A DNA stretch of 64,000 bases from Palaemon carinicauda (taxonomy: Eukaryota; Arthropoda; Malacostraca; Decapoda; Palaemonidae), in assembly GCF_036898095.1 (NCBI RefSeq), contig NC_090767.1, positions 29,007,677-29,071,676 of the forward strand, written 5' to 3'. Below, piece by piece: positions 38,829 to 51,430 of this stretch; within the stretch, counting starts at the first letter, position 1, and each line of letters opens with the position of its first letter. The translations under genes and the position numbers were made by a program. The notes beneath the pieces were generated by a model. It was not told where the DNA came from and searched no databases. It saw nothing but the letters and a program-made list of their open reading frames with translations.

Positions 38829-40903
38829 GTAGCCTAGACGTTTTGCCCTAGTACTTTCATGCATGATATTCACATTTCCGAGTGTTTTAAAATTTATTGA
38901 AGCTTTACGTAGTTTTATACATATAAGGTATGGTTGATATTTCTTGCAAGATAGTATACGAGAGAGTTTCGGTGATTTACGTAATCGATTCTCTTCGCGC
39001 CTAGGCTAGTTGCCTATGGGGCCCTAGTATACTTTCTTACACTCCCCGGTTGCTCTTTTCTCCTTGGAGAATAAGCGCAATCCCTTTTCCCTCTGTTCAA
39101 GCCTTGGGCTTAACCCTAATGGTTTATCTGAATAAATATTTAGATATATTTATATTAGGGTGTTTCTGTTCTTTCCTGTTTCCAGTGAATCTGGCTTCAG
39201 GAAGGGGCAGGGCATCAGAGTTTTTTAGTCTGGGTCTGTTTCTTTCTAGCATAGAGAATGAGATTCCTTTGCTAGGCCTAGGGCAGACACAGGAGGCTTA
39301 GCCTCCCTAGACCACTTTTGAAGGTTTCTGTACGAGATGATCCCTTCTTCTTGTGATCTAGCAGACTAGTCCAGTGTGGTTGTTCTCGGTTTGAAGGATA
39401 AGGTCATTCTTTTCCTGTGAATAACAACACCAAACCTTGTTTTGGTTCTGAGGGAGATGGCAAGTATTGCCAGCCTCCCTACTAGGATTCCCCCTAGGGT
39501 AGGATGAGCTTTCTTGGCTGCGGGGTGATCTTTTACTAAAGCGGAGATTGCAGGACCCTCTTCCTCCCTTTCCCCCTCTTTCCTTAGTGATAGCCTAGCC
39601 ATTACATCTCTGTTCGTCGTTCTACATCTATACCTAGTGTAGGTTAAGATGTGGAGCTGACTCAGTCACTATCGGTTGCCGGGCGGCAAAGGCCTATCTT
39701 CTGTAGAGTGTTCCCCAGATATCCCTTGGTCTCACATCCATGTCTGTCTGTAGAGCCAGGTGGTATTGGATAGATGGAAGCCTGAATTTACATTCTCCCC
39801 TTCCTTATGTTCACTCTTTCTGGATACCGGGCTGTGAGGCAGTGCCGTCTCTTATCCTTACATCCATTCTGTTTCTCTTCTAGTGTTTGTACCCTAGCCC
39901 GAATGCCAGCCTGAGTGGCCGGCAGCGGCCGGCAATAGAAGCACACCATAAGATCTGCTGGCCGCCACGATTAAAGGCCGGCAGCCAGGTGCTATCATTT
40001 TTCAGTTGCTGGCCGGCAGACACTGCCGGCCGGCAGACACTGCCGGCCGGCAGACACATTTGAACCAACGCTCTTCCACCCAATAGTCTAAAGGTAGTAT
40101 ACTTTGGAACTAATTTAAGGTACGTGCCGCATTATATTATATACAGTAGCAAGTATTTTTATAGCATAGGATATACTGCATGGAGAAAACTATAGTATAG
40201 AATATATTATAACACTAAGTTTTTCCAACACTCTTGTGTTATCTTGTACAGCCTTTTGTAAATCTGTACAGATGAAGAAAGCGAGTTCTTTCTTTATTAA
40301 ATATCCAGTTTATTAAAATTACTTATTTTGGTGTGAGCTACACCTATTTTTCCTCTGGAAATATCTTAACGGTTAATCTAGAATAAGAATAACCATAAAA
40401 ATTTTATTATCTAGAAGGGTACAGCAATGGACTGGGCAGGAAATACAACTGTGTGTCTTTCCCTCTTTCCTTTCTAGCTTAGTTACTTTAAGCTATGTAT
40501 ACTTAACAGTAGTTATCCAGTGATACGTTGTTCACTTGATACTCATGGAATTTTCTTCTCTTTACAGGAGGACCATCCGAAGTGTGGGAGTTTATTCTGC
40601 AACATCCGCAGCAAGAACTTCTGCGGACATGATTTGTGTAGGAGGCATTCGCAATCTCTAAAGGTGATCTCCGGTATTGGGACCCGCAGGTATGTACAAT
40701 TTGCACTAACCTGATTACCGAGGTGTTTGACGCCCCTAAGTCGGCGGAGTCAAGGGACGCAGAGAGGGAGAAGCTTCAAACCTGGGTGAGAGGCTTCTAG
40801 AAGAATACTTCTAGCCCCTATCTTCCAAGTGAGAAGATGAGGGCTTACCTTTTCCCGAAGGCATCAGCAGATGCAGTGATTCCCCAGCCTCAAGCGGAGA
40901 TAC
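38829..40903 (+). mobile_element. Outer DIRS copy (B), right part
   Basis: Resumes the leader of copy B after the nested insertion: GTAGCCTAGACG and GCATGATATTCAC correspond to 30806-30835 of copy A. It carries its own GCCGGC-rich section, including three ~17-bp tandem units at about 40011-40056 (GGCCGGCAGACACTGCC), and the acceptor-like CTTTACAG at 40560. It breaks off within gag at about 40903, where another repeat begins. Confidence 0.75.
40567..40903 (+). pseudogene. Truncated DIRS GAG (copy B)
   Basis: Homologous to the start of ORF1 of copy A: the CGHD and CRRH Cys/His positions, YWDPQ (shifted), and EVFDAPKSAESRD-like and KASADAVIPQ-like segments. It has a TAG within GF*KNTS and at least one frameshift near 40670. 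It is cut at about 40903. Confidence 0.75.
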
Positions 40904-41165
40904 TGTTGGAGGTTTTATTCAAGAAGACAAAGGCAGTGACACCACATAAAGAATGAACACATTACAATAATGTCAACCTTTTTTTAGAAATATGACCTGG
41001 TTTTACTAAAACTGACAACCGGCTATGTCACATTTTGAGGTTAAGGGAATTAGGGGACGGGGGTTGGTAGAAGGTGTTTACTTGTATCTTCAACCCTGTT
41101 GGGTCATTATAGTGACTCATTATGAATGTGTCCTCATTGGCTACAGTTTCCTAATCATATTAGCA
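40904..41165. repeat. Dispersed repeat, left half (copy of 15690-15903 plus 19093-19140)
   Basis: Runs without interruption through the position where the TTAA element sits in the 15.7-kb copy (GTGACTCATTATGAATG against GTGACTCAAGGATTAA...TTAATGCATTC). This provides a natural empty-site comparison. Confidence 0.82.
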
Positions 41166-43443
41166 AATACAGAAATAGCAGAGAATTATGAGTTTAAAGC
41201 TAGGACTGGGAGCAACAATAGTCAATGTGATGTGTGCCTATGCCCCGCAAACTGAATGCACAGAGGAGGAGAAGGATACATTTTGGGAGGAGAGGGACCA
41301 GGACCTTTGAATAATTTCTTCAAGGGAAAGGGTAATTACAGGAGGAGATCCGAACAGCCACCTGGGAATTAGTAGGGAAGGGATAGAGAGAGTACATGGA
41401 GATTGGGGTGTGGGTGAGAGAAATGATGGGGGAGAAAGAGTGATTTATTTTGCAGTGGCTTTTGTCTTAGCAATGATTAAGACCTTCTTTGAGAAGAAGA
41501 TTAACAGACTGATTACATACAGTAGTGTGGCAGGGAGAGCCAGATAGGTTTACTGCTGTGTAAGAGAGACCATCTGAAGGAAGTTAGAAATAACAAGGTG
41601 ATAAAAGGGGAGAGTGTAGCAGCGCAACACAGGTTACTGGTAATTGATTGCAGACTAAGGAATTGTAGAAGTAAAAAGACGAGAATGGACCAAAATATTA
41701 AGTGGTGGAAATTGAAAGAGGAAGAACTGAGAGTCTTGTTTAAGGAGAGAGTGCTGGAAGCAGTGAGGTTATATGAGGATTTACAAGAATGGAGGACCGA
41801 AAACAATATAGTGATCCTGAGGATCGGTGTGGAAGTACTTGGAAAGTTATCAAGAAGAAGACCCGCAAGAACGGGTAAAAACCAAGAAAGAAGCCAAGAA
41901 GATGGCAGATCTATCAGGACAAGAGTAGGATAAAGAAAACTATAACAAGCAAAGAAAGAAGCAAGAAGAGCAGTACCAAAGGCAAAGGCAGAGACATTAA
42001 ATGAAGTCTATAAAGAGATGGAAACACCAGAAGGAGAGAAGAAAATATTACGAAGTGCTAAGGCCGAGATGATGCATCTGAAGACCTGACACAGATAAGG
42101 CAAATAAAAGATAGTAAAGGAATAGTTCTAGCAGAAGAGAATGAAATTAAAAGAATGTGGGAAGCTTATTTTGAAGGACTATTGAATAAGGAAAACCCAA
42201 GAACAGTATTTGAAGATTGACTCCCAAACGAGACAGTTACCATAGGAGTGACTAGAAGAGAAGTAGAACAAGCAGTAAAGAAGATGAAAAATAGTAAGGC
42301 TGCAGGACCAGATATTATACCAGTAGAGGTATGGAAGAGTCATGGAGAGGAAGGCATAGATATTTTGTGGGACCTGACACAGAAGATCTTCAATCAGGAA
42401 AAGATGCCAGAAGAATGGAGAAGAAGCCTAATCATTCCCATCTATAAGGGGAAAGGAGACATCCAGGAATGTGGCAACTACAGAGGCATAGAGCTGATAA
42501 GCCATACTATGAAAATATGGGAGAAGGTCGTTGAGAAGAGATGAAACAACAATTGGTTAGGAACAATTTGGATTCATGTCTGGAAAAGGGACTGTAGAAG
42601 CAATATTTGCTTTGAGGCAGACGAAAGAAAAACATCGGGAGAAACAGAAAGGATTACCTATGGTCTTTATTTTACATGGAGAAGGCATACGATCGACTAC
42701 CACGTCAGGAGCTGTGGAGATGTATGAGGGAAAAGGGAGTCCCTGAGACATACGTAAGAATCGCCCAAGATATGTATGAAAGGGCAGAAGCAAATGTTAA
42801 GAGAAGTATAGGCCTAACAAAATTTTTCCAGTAAATGTGGGACTACATCAGGGGTCTGCATTAAGCCCTTACCTATTATAGATCAGTCTCCTTATTGTAT
42901 GCTTTTTGCTGATAATGTTATACTGTGCAGCACTAGGCGAGAGGTAGTAAAAGAGAAACTGGAGGAGTGGAGAAGAGAAATGGTCAATAGAGGAGTGAAG
43001 ATCAGCAGGAAAAAGACAGAGTATTTGAAAATGAAAAAGAGCGAGAATGGGGAAGTTAGTTGACAAGGAGAGAGATTAAAAAGAGTAGAAAATGTCAGGT
43101 TTTTAGGATCAACAGTTGCAGACAATGGTGATCTGGGGGCAGAAATAAACCACAGAATACAAGCAGGATGGAAGAATTGAATAAAAAAGTGCGTGGAGTA
43201 CTATGCGATAGGAAAATAGGGGTTAAGTTGAAATGTAAAGTACACAGGACAGTTGTGAGACCAGCAATGATGTATGGAGTGGAGACGTGGGCAATAAAGA
43301 AGACAATAGAGAAGATGGATGTGGCAGATAAGAGAATGTTGAGATGGATGTGTGGGGTGACAAATAAATATAAGATGCGGAATGAAGTAATTAGGGGTAC
43401 CACAGGAGTTAGAAATGTATCAGATAAGATCCAAGTAAGTACA
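41166..43443 (+). pseudogene. RTE-like non-LTR element, internal slice (partial endonuclease and RT)
   Basis: Begins in mid-endonuclease (VNVMCAYAPQ, TGGDPNSHLG, FFEKKI). RT follows from 42248: NSKAAGPDIIPVEVWK, EEWRRSLIIPIYKGKGD and CGNYRGIELISHTMKIWE, then shifts, GLHQGSALSPYL, and a catalytic box changed from FADD to FADN (MLFADNVILC at about 42900). The C-terminal part is VHRTVVRPAMMYGVETWA and MLRWMCGVT, ending at SDKIQVSTLR. Both ends are truncated relative to the family, and the slice lies between the two halves of another repeat. The homologous 3' part at 52325-52905 continues further. Confidence 0.85.
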
Positions 43444-43447
43444 CTGA

Positions 43448-44190
43448 GGATGGTTTGTATTTTTGTAGGAGCAACTTCTTCATAATAAACCATATATAAT
43501 TTTTACACAAAGGAATAGAAGCCTAACACTATTGACAATAGATAACAATTTATACAAAAAGAAATACCATCTTAGCATTTACATATGACCATTTCTGAAT
43601 TGACCGAACTCGTGACTGAACAAGTGTAAACAAACTTGAGATAATGTTCAGTGGTCCAACAAGCACCAATTCTTCAAGCAAATCTACCACAATGCAGTTC
43701 AATCAGGAATTCAGCCAGAGTTTTTAATGTATCTTAAATATCACTACATATACACTGGAATACCTATTTATTGAGAGAAATAGGACATGATATTCAAACA
43801 AGTAGTAGATATATTGATAGTAGCAGGACTGTAAAACACAGAAAGCCAGATATTTTGATTCTCTGGTATATTGATATAAACAAGAGTGATCAATGATAAC
43901 ATGCAGATAGAATTATCTGTGTTCCAAAATGGTAGTGTCTTGCTGTAGACTTACCATCTTTCAGGTTTGGGAAGGCGATGTTGACAAAGAGTATAGAGAA
44001 CAAATGTAAAATTTACTACCAAATATAGTGTTATAAAGCAATCTCTTGTTAATACTTTTATAACTGATGAGAATAAGACATAAATAAGAATTCGATAGTG
44101 AGTACTAAAACTAACTGAAAAGAACATTATGAATCAGAATGGCAAACTTTGCAGATATTGGGACTGATGTAATCTGTGAAGCAAAATGGG
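43448..44190. repeat. Dispersed repeat, right half (copy of about 19305-20045)
   Basis: High-identity match in the same orientation. It stops at GCAAAA, after which the two loci differ. Confidence 0.85.
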
Positions 44191-44739
44191 TGTGATGTGT
44201 ACCAAAATAATCCAAACAAGTAAATATGTAGTGGAACGGGAGAGTTGATTGCTTTGACATGACTGGATCACTGGGCAATTGTTTTAGAAAGTCCTTTTGC
44301 TAAAACTGAAAGACATTTTATGGCAGCAGGAACATGGCTGTTAACTATAATGGAAACTTCCTACTTAGCTGGTGAAGCCATTGTTGAAACACTCCCATAC
44401 TCTTGATATTATTAAGAAAATATCATGTGTAGTCAAATGATATATCCCAACATCATTTTACCAACAAGGAAGTTTTCAAAACAAATATTAAATAATATTT
44501 TTTTTATCATATGCACAACAGGAAGTTCAAGAAAGACATGAACAAAAGATACCAAATAGGACTTCACCTAACTGAGCTCATTGACAGTGGGAAATATCTA
44601 CATGGGACTGTCTACTGGATGAGGAGTGTCTCCATAAAAAAGGAAAGAGATCACTTTTTTTTGTAATGGGATTGCATGGGTATTAGAATTAATCTCCCAA
44701 GAAGAACCCCATCTCCTGTATAAAATCCTGCAAGACATC
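44191..44739. other. No gene seen
   Basis: Unassigned AT-rich sequence between the dispersed repeat and the next non-LTR fragment. Confidence 0.5.
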
Positions 44740-46018
44740 AACAAAGAGATGGAGCTGGGGGGAGAGTGACTGCTCCCTGCACTCTAGTTTTGGGATGTTT
44801 GAATGTGCGTGGATGTAGTACGATATAGAGTAAAAGATGTGAGATTGGAAGTATGTTTAGGAATAGAAGGATAGATGTATTGGCCTTGTGTGAGACAAAG
44901 ATGAAAGGAAAGGGTGAAGTGATGTTTGGTGAAATGTCTGGTAGAGTGTCTGGGATTGAAAGGGGAAGAGCGAGAGAGGGTGTGGCTTTATTGCTGAGTG
45001 AATGGATGATAGGTAAAGTAGGGGAATGGAAGGATATATCATATAGGTTAATGTGGGCAAGGTTTAGGTTGGGTAGGGAATGTTGGGTGTTTGTCAGTGC
45101 GTATGGGCCAGGTAGTGAGAAAAGTGAAGAAGAGCGGAATGAGTTCTGGAATGAATTAATTAGGTGTGTAGAAGGACTGGGTCGAAGGAATTATGTAGTT
45201 GTCATGAGTGACTTAAATGCTAGAGTGGGCGCTGGAGAGGTAGAAGGTGTCATTGGGAAGTATGGCATACCAGGTGAAAATGAGAGTGGTGAGAGACTGG
45301 TAGATATGTGTGTTGAACAAGAGATGGTAATATGTGCTAGCTTTTTCAAGAAGAAAGATAAAAACAAGTATACATGGGTACGAGTGGCAAATGGAAGAGT
45401 AGTAGAAAGGGCATTAATGGATTACGTGTTGATAACTAAAAGAATATTTGGAAGATTGAAAGACGTACACTTGTTTAGGGGTATGGCTTACGGTATGTCT
45501 GATCATTTTTTGGTGGAAGGAAAATTAGTTGTAGCAAAAGAGTGGGGAATAGGGTAGGTGGATGTAAAAGGGAGCTAGTGAGGGTTAAAGAGATAATAAA
45601 AAAAGGTGTAAAAAGTAAATATCAGGAAAGGTTGAAAATGGCATATGGCAAAGTGAGAGTAAGAGAAACTGGAAATTTAGAGGACGAATGGAAGTTAGTA
45701 AAAGAAAATTTTGTTGGGATAGCAAGTGATATGTGAGGCAAGAAGGTTATTGGAGGCAGAATGAAGAAGGACAGTAAATGGTGGATTGAAGGAGTGAAGG
45801 TAAAAGTGGAAGAGAAAAAGAGGGCTTTTGAAGAATGGCTGCAGAGTAGTAGTATAGAGAAGTATGAAAAATATAGAGAGAAAAATGTGGAAGTAAAGCG
45901 CAAGGTATGTGAAGCAAAGAGGGCAGCTGACCTGAGGTGGGGTCAGGGATTGGGTCAGTCATATGAAGAGAATAAGAAGAAGTTTTGGAAAGCCAGAGGT
46001 TACACAGAGATAAAGTAG
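44740..46018 (+). pseudogene. APE-type endonuclease of an RTE-like non-LTR element, 3' truncated
   Basis: The main open part 44853-45557 (234 codons) is a nearly complete AP-endonuclease domain. It has LGCLNVRG just upstream across a stop (about 44790), LALCETKMKG (Glu), VFVSAYGPG, VVVMSDLNARVG (catalytic Asp-Asn, with the usual preceding Gly changed to Ser), ALMDYVLI and MSDHFLVEGK (Asp-His). A linker follows: SKWWIEGVKVKVEEKKRAFEEW, then YREKNVEVKRKVCEAKRAAD (45761-46018), ending before RT. Stops are at 45555 and 45734. It is a different family from the RTE-like slice at 41.2-43.4 kb. Confidence 0.82.
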
Positions 46019-46515
46019 GTAAAACAAGAGGAAATATCGTAAGTTTTCCTATTTTAAGCTTTGATTGATTAAAGGGAAAGTTATGCCTAAACAGAATGGT
46101 GACTTACAAATAAACTTGCCCAAAGTAGGTATTTGTTGTATGAAAATTAAATTTAATACTGAAATCAAGTAAAAAAAAAAAAGTAAAATAACTATAACAG
46201 AACGAGTCAATGCTTTCAATCTTGTGCAAATGTGAAAATATATATAAAGAATGATTTAATACGTAAATATGAATTAATAATATCAACTCAAGTCCAAAAT
46301 AAGTATTGTCATTATGGGAATAATATGAAATGCTGCAAAAGAAAATAAAATAAGTGTGTTACAACTGAAACAGGATGGAGTAACAAGTTTTGAATTGTGA
46401 AAATGAGACATTTATACACGTTGGTACTGCATCAGTGATTACATATACAAAGAATAACCAGGGGCTGAGTAGAATATATGAATATATCTTGTCTAGTAGA
46501 ATACTTTAAGTTCCC
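46019..46515. other. No gene seen
   Basis: AT-rich sequence without recognisable features. Confidence 0.5.
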
Positions 46516-47125
46516 AGCATGATGGTGTCTGATCACAGCGGCATATGGTCCGTGCAAATGACAAAACGCATACCATCTAAGAAGTTGAGAAAGTGATGGA
46601 CAGCAATTTAGGGGTGCTTTTGATATTTTTTCTCATTGAAGAAGGCAGATGGGTGTGACGAGATGCAGAACACCTGCTCGAGTACTGTACCAATAGTGAC
46701 GTTACTAATATCAGTGAAGAGAAGGAGAGAGGCAAAAGGTATGGGAAAGTTGAAAGCAGCTGCACCAGGTGATAAGATATTCTTTGCATTGAAGGAGGGA
46801 GCTTCCTGAAGCGGACCTAACCTCATGTCTTTTGGCTTGCCTTTAGTGAGGCAATATCTATGAAAGGAGGTCTAAGAGCATTTTGCACTTTATCTAGGAT
46901 GAAACCAATAGTGACGTTACTAATATCAGTGAAGAGAAGGAGAGAGGCAAAAGGTATGGGAAAGTTGAAAGCAGCTGCACCAGGTGATAAGATATTCTTT
47001 GCATTGAAGGAGGGAGCTTCCTGAAGCGGACCTAACCTCATGTCTTTTGGCTTGCCTTTAGTGAGGCAATATCTATGAAAGGAGGTCTAAGAGCATTTTG
47101 CACTTTATCTAGGATGAAACCAACC
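46516..47125 (-). pseudogene. Ty3/gypsy connection and RNase H fragment with internal duplication
   Basis: On the minus strand: TKGKPKDMRLGPLQEAPSF, then LLLFTDISNVTIGTVLEQ (RNase H start), AFFNEKK, and about 90 bp further FLDGMRFVICTDHMPL. It resembles the RNase H of the gypsy remnants elsewhere in the window. A 215-bp perfect duplication interrupts the reading. Confidence 0.78.
46689..47118. repeat. Perfect 215-bp tandem duplication
   Basis: 46689-46903 and 46904-47118 read the same base for base in my comparison. It lies wholly inside old retrotransposon sequence. Confidence 0.93.
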
Positions 47126-47379
47126 CATGGATATAAATTTTGTGGATAGCATTGTGTTCCTGTGAAGTTTATTTTTAAGAAACTATTAAAGGCAATTTGA
47201 AAAGAGGATTGGCTGTCTAACTATAATAATCCATTATTTCCCATCAAAGCTGCTAACCGAGGGTCATAGTTCTCTGTAATTATTCAGCTCTATACCATTG
47301 CATCAACTCTGCAGTACAGAAGGTAAAAAAACCAAATCAGGAGAAAAATTTGCATGCTCTCAAGAAAAATACTGATTTT

Positions 47380-49060
47380 GTGTTACTACTTGGGTAACAA
47401 GGCATATTGCTACGTGGCCGTCACGACTATAAGGTGGATTAGTCATCTACCCAAAAAGAGAAGAAAAACAATCTCATTGCTATGTTAGAGGAAGATGAGA
47501 AGAGTGATGTAATACTACATGATCATTTGTCACTGCTTCCAAAAATGTTGAATACACATAAAATACAATATAGGAGGATATGGTCCAAGTAACTTAGAAT
47601 ATGTTGTAAGCCGAGATCACGGAATCCTTACATGGCTATGTTCAATTGTATTCCATAATAGTAGATGAAGTCACAGAATACTATACAAATCAAAAAGATC
47701 ATACTGTGTGTCAGCGGTATCAAAGCATGATCTCAAACTATGACAGTCCAAAAATGTTCGAGATCTTTTTCGATTTTAAGAACTTTTGCTGCACACCAGA
47801 TCAAGCCATAGCTGATGAGTTGATAGAGTCTCTCACATCTCATAAACTTGATTTGGCTTACATATGAGAGCAAGCATATGATGGTGTCTCTTTATTGTTA
47901 TCTGAATGCACACGAAAACATTGGCATATAAAGGATGTTTCTCCAAGGGCACCATACATTCACTGTCATACCCAAGTGCCGAATATTGCTATTGACAAAA
48001 GCAATGAACTACCACAAAACCCAAACATGATTGACCTGATAGATTCTGGATATTATTTTTTTTTGATAACTCATCGAAACTTCAAAGAGTCTTTGAAACT
48101 GTGATACATGTTTACTGGCCTCAAGTCAAGCATCAAAAACTGATAGGCCTGTGCAAAACTCGGTGGGTTGAACACCATATGTGTCTTGAATTGTTCCAGA
48201 AATTTTATTACTATGTTGTAATTTGCTTAGAATTTTTAACATGTGATATCATTTGTGACTTTGAAAAATTGCTTGGATTACGTTAAATCTCTAGCGTCAA
48301 AATTACAAAAAGCATAAGCTGGGCATTCACATGGTTGCGGTTTCACACAAGATATCCAAGGGTTCAGAGTTAACGTTAATGCTGAGTGAGTTTCAGCAGT
48401 GGTACGACAATGAAGTGAAAGACATTGCAGAGAAGGTTGGATCAACTGAAACCATGCCACGCTCAACTCGAGTGCAATGGCATCCAAGTAACACTGAGTC
48501 AGTCACACCACTTCAATAATAAAAGTGCAAAATGGCGATCGCGTTGGTTGATGACCTTTTACAACAGCTGAAGTATAGGTTTTCAGCAGAAGAATATCAG
48601 CCGGTTTCTAGCATACTGCATCTGGTCCCGATACTTGCAACATAACGTTTCATTCTGTTTGAAGACATCACCACGTAGCTACTACTAGGGAAAGAAGACC
48701 GTCAAAGCTCGCTGTCACTTCAAAATGAGCTCTGATGATGGGAAATGATGTTGTGTTCCTTAAAAGGCACGCTTCCAGACACACTCATGGACGCATTGTC
48801 ATATCCGGATACAGATGCTTGTTCCAAGATATGTTCACTGTTTATCCTTTTTTTTGTTACCAGTCATGTCAGCCGGAGCTGAAAAACACTATAAGTTATT
48901 AGATTGCTAAAGACACACTTCAAGAATAGAATGACCGACCGCCGACCGTCAACCCTCCACCACAAAGTCCAACTAGAATTGACAGATATTGCTGATGAGT
49001 TCATCAAAGTACACCATAGAAAACTCTTCAACAGCACCCTACTGTCAGAGTAACAATTTG
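47380..49060 (+). pseudogene. hAT-family transposase remnant
   Basis: The order of motifs fits hAT transposases of the DUF4371 plus dimerisation-domain type. An N-terminal trace near 47380-47640 precedes YSIIVDEVTEYYTNQ (catalytic Asp region, about 47646). FFDFKNF, then AIADELIESLTSHKLDLAYI, and a YDG motif follow, then YIHCHTQ (47950). LCKTRWVEHH (about 48150) is the conserved TRW(V) motif, and the C-terminal part is a weak match to the hAT dimerisation region (about 48700-49060). Many stops and frameshifts. No terminal repeats or 8-bp duplication were found. Confidence 0.75.
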
Positions 49061-51430
49061 AACTGAAGAATTCATATAGAAGAAAATCAATAAAAATGTT
49101 CAATTTGTAGCAAAGGTTTTAGAAATTTACCTTGATAATACACCTCAGTCATGTCTCCTAATTATAACAAAAAATATTGTTTCACAGCAGAATAAATCGT
49201 TTTATGACAAAGTCTGAACATACTTTTCCTATATTATCCTTGTCGAATTTCACAAATAATAAATTGGTGCAAACAATATGAATTTTTTTTTTATTTTGGT
49301 CATGTTAGATATGATCATTGATAATATCCATGAGTTTAGGATTCATTGTCATGCCAAAGAAATTAAGAAAATACAAGAAAAAGTAAATCTTTCATTGTTG
49401 AAGATTACCTGATTTAACTTTTGTTTTATGATCTCCTTTTGGTAATTACATCATCTCAATATGTTTTGGTTTACACCATAAATATTAAATAAATGTGTAT
49501 ATAGGATATGCATTTAATTGCACCTATAAAGGAGAGTTAGCACTCATGTTCTCATTTCTTTTATGTCTTTTTTGACAAGATCAATCTCGATTTAAAATGG
49601 GAGATTCTTCGGTTCAACTATATTAGGAGGCAAATGAGTTATATATAGTAAAAGAGACATTGTTAGTGCAAAGATCTGGATGCTGAGGACCCTCTGTCAT
49701 AGACTAAATTATAATCATATTCTGAGGATTTTCTTTAGCAAAATTTAATTAAATTCTTATATGAAGAAACTTCACAAAAATTCAATAGTTTTTATTGCTG
49801 TTAATGATATGTCTAATAAAGATAAACTTCACGGTCAATATAGTTAACATAACATTTGAATGGTCATTGAAAGTAACACTAAACTCACCTCTTAATTAAC
49901 TTTTGTTACCCAAGTGTTATCTTCAATCTCCTATGCACTCTATTTATCAGGCTTTGGTAAATGCTCTGGTTTTTTTCTCACTTTTCATTTGATACTTGTC
50001 AAGTTCTGTTTGATCAATTTTATAATAAATATCCCTGTAGTGAGCTTCTGAAATTGCAGAGTGAGTTGATTTCAAATAACTTTAGCGGTATATGCTTTCG
50101 ACACTCTTCACAATCTAGGAGTGACTGTTGTGAATCTTCTTATCAGCTACAGACTTTATCTCTCCCACGTGATAAGGCATTCAGAGGTGTTATCATTCTG
50201 CTCAGTAAAAAAGGCTACGCGTACCTATCATATTCAATTTATTTTTCTTATAAATAGTATGCTTCGACTAAACAAATTATGAATAAGATAATCTAACTTT
50301 AGGTATTATGTAATTGTTAATTTTACTAGTGAAGAGATGAGGGAGCTTGAGTATAACCGCTATCTGTTATCTCCAACTGAGTGTATTTTGCCACATGTAT
50401 TGTTGAGGAAGGTGAGGCCTTGGGGGATGGGGGTGAGGAGGACCAATGTCGTGATAAGAACTCTTCCATGCAGAGCTACTGATAAGGACAGTTTTTGTCT
50501 TGTAATTTTCTCCTGTTGTTGAATGGTAAGCATGAGAAAGAAATCTTGTTTTGTTGGTTAGGTGAAAAATCACTGTAGACTTTGAATGTATACAGAGTTT
50601 TGGATTACTTTTAAGATAAAGTAGTTTTCAATAAATATCTTCTGAGATGAAGAGGGAAACTCCATGTGACTGTCTCTGGAGACCTTCAGAAGTCTTAATT
50701 TCTTATTTTTTACCAATTTTAAGAATACTCTATCTTTCTTTTCTCACTATCAGTTGACTGGGTTACTGGATTTCACCTATTTTACATCAATCTGGATGAC
50801 ATATTAGTTGCTGAATCGATCAAAGTAAAACTTTCATAATGAGGGATATTCTTATGTAAAAAAGTGGGCTTTAACTAAATTTTTTGAGAAACTGCATCTG
50901 AATAATTTAAGGTAATAATAAATATAAATGAACATACAATAATTGAATAAAAAAGAAATATAGTGTCTTATAATTTATGATAGATTCTAATGTGTTCCCA
51001 TCCATAAATGAACAAAAGTTTTTATAATATTTCATGTTTTTTTTTCAAATTTTGTTTTATTATTATGTAAATATGATAACAATGTTTAATGTAAAAAGAA
51101 ATTAAATCCTCGCATATATCATTTCGAAAATATTTCCCGTAGAAAAAGTAAAATGTGTATGATATAAAAGAATATAGTTGTTAACCAATTGAGCAAAAAA
51201 TTTCGAACAAGTTACCGATCACTTTGCAGGCGAATGTACATGTTAGTATATTTCAATCTATTTGAAAGTCGCAGAGGATAGCTGATAACATACCTCTATT
51301 TTGCGATTCCATAACGCCATTGCGCCTACCACCAGCCGTATACTTTTACTTTTTATTGAATATGTAATCAGTGGAACTTTCCTGCAACTGATATATAATC
51401 GTCATGATATTAAAGTAAATCTTCCAAGAT
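49061..51430. other. No gene seen
   Basis: 2.4 kb of AT-rich sequence. The short open frames (for example 49961-50257 and 50337-50522) show no domain, and no repeat structure is obvious by eye. Confidence 0.5.

Noticed and set aside
49961..50522. Small open frames as host exons
   Set aside because: No recognisable domain, no clear splice structure and no codon bias visible by eye.
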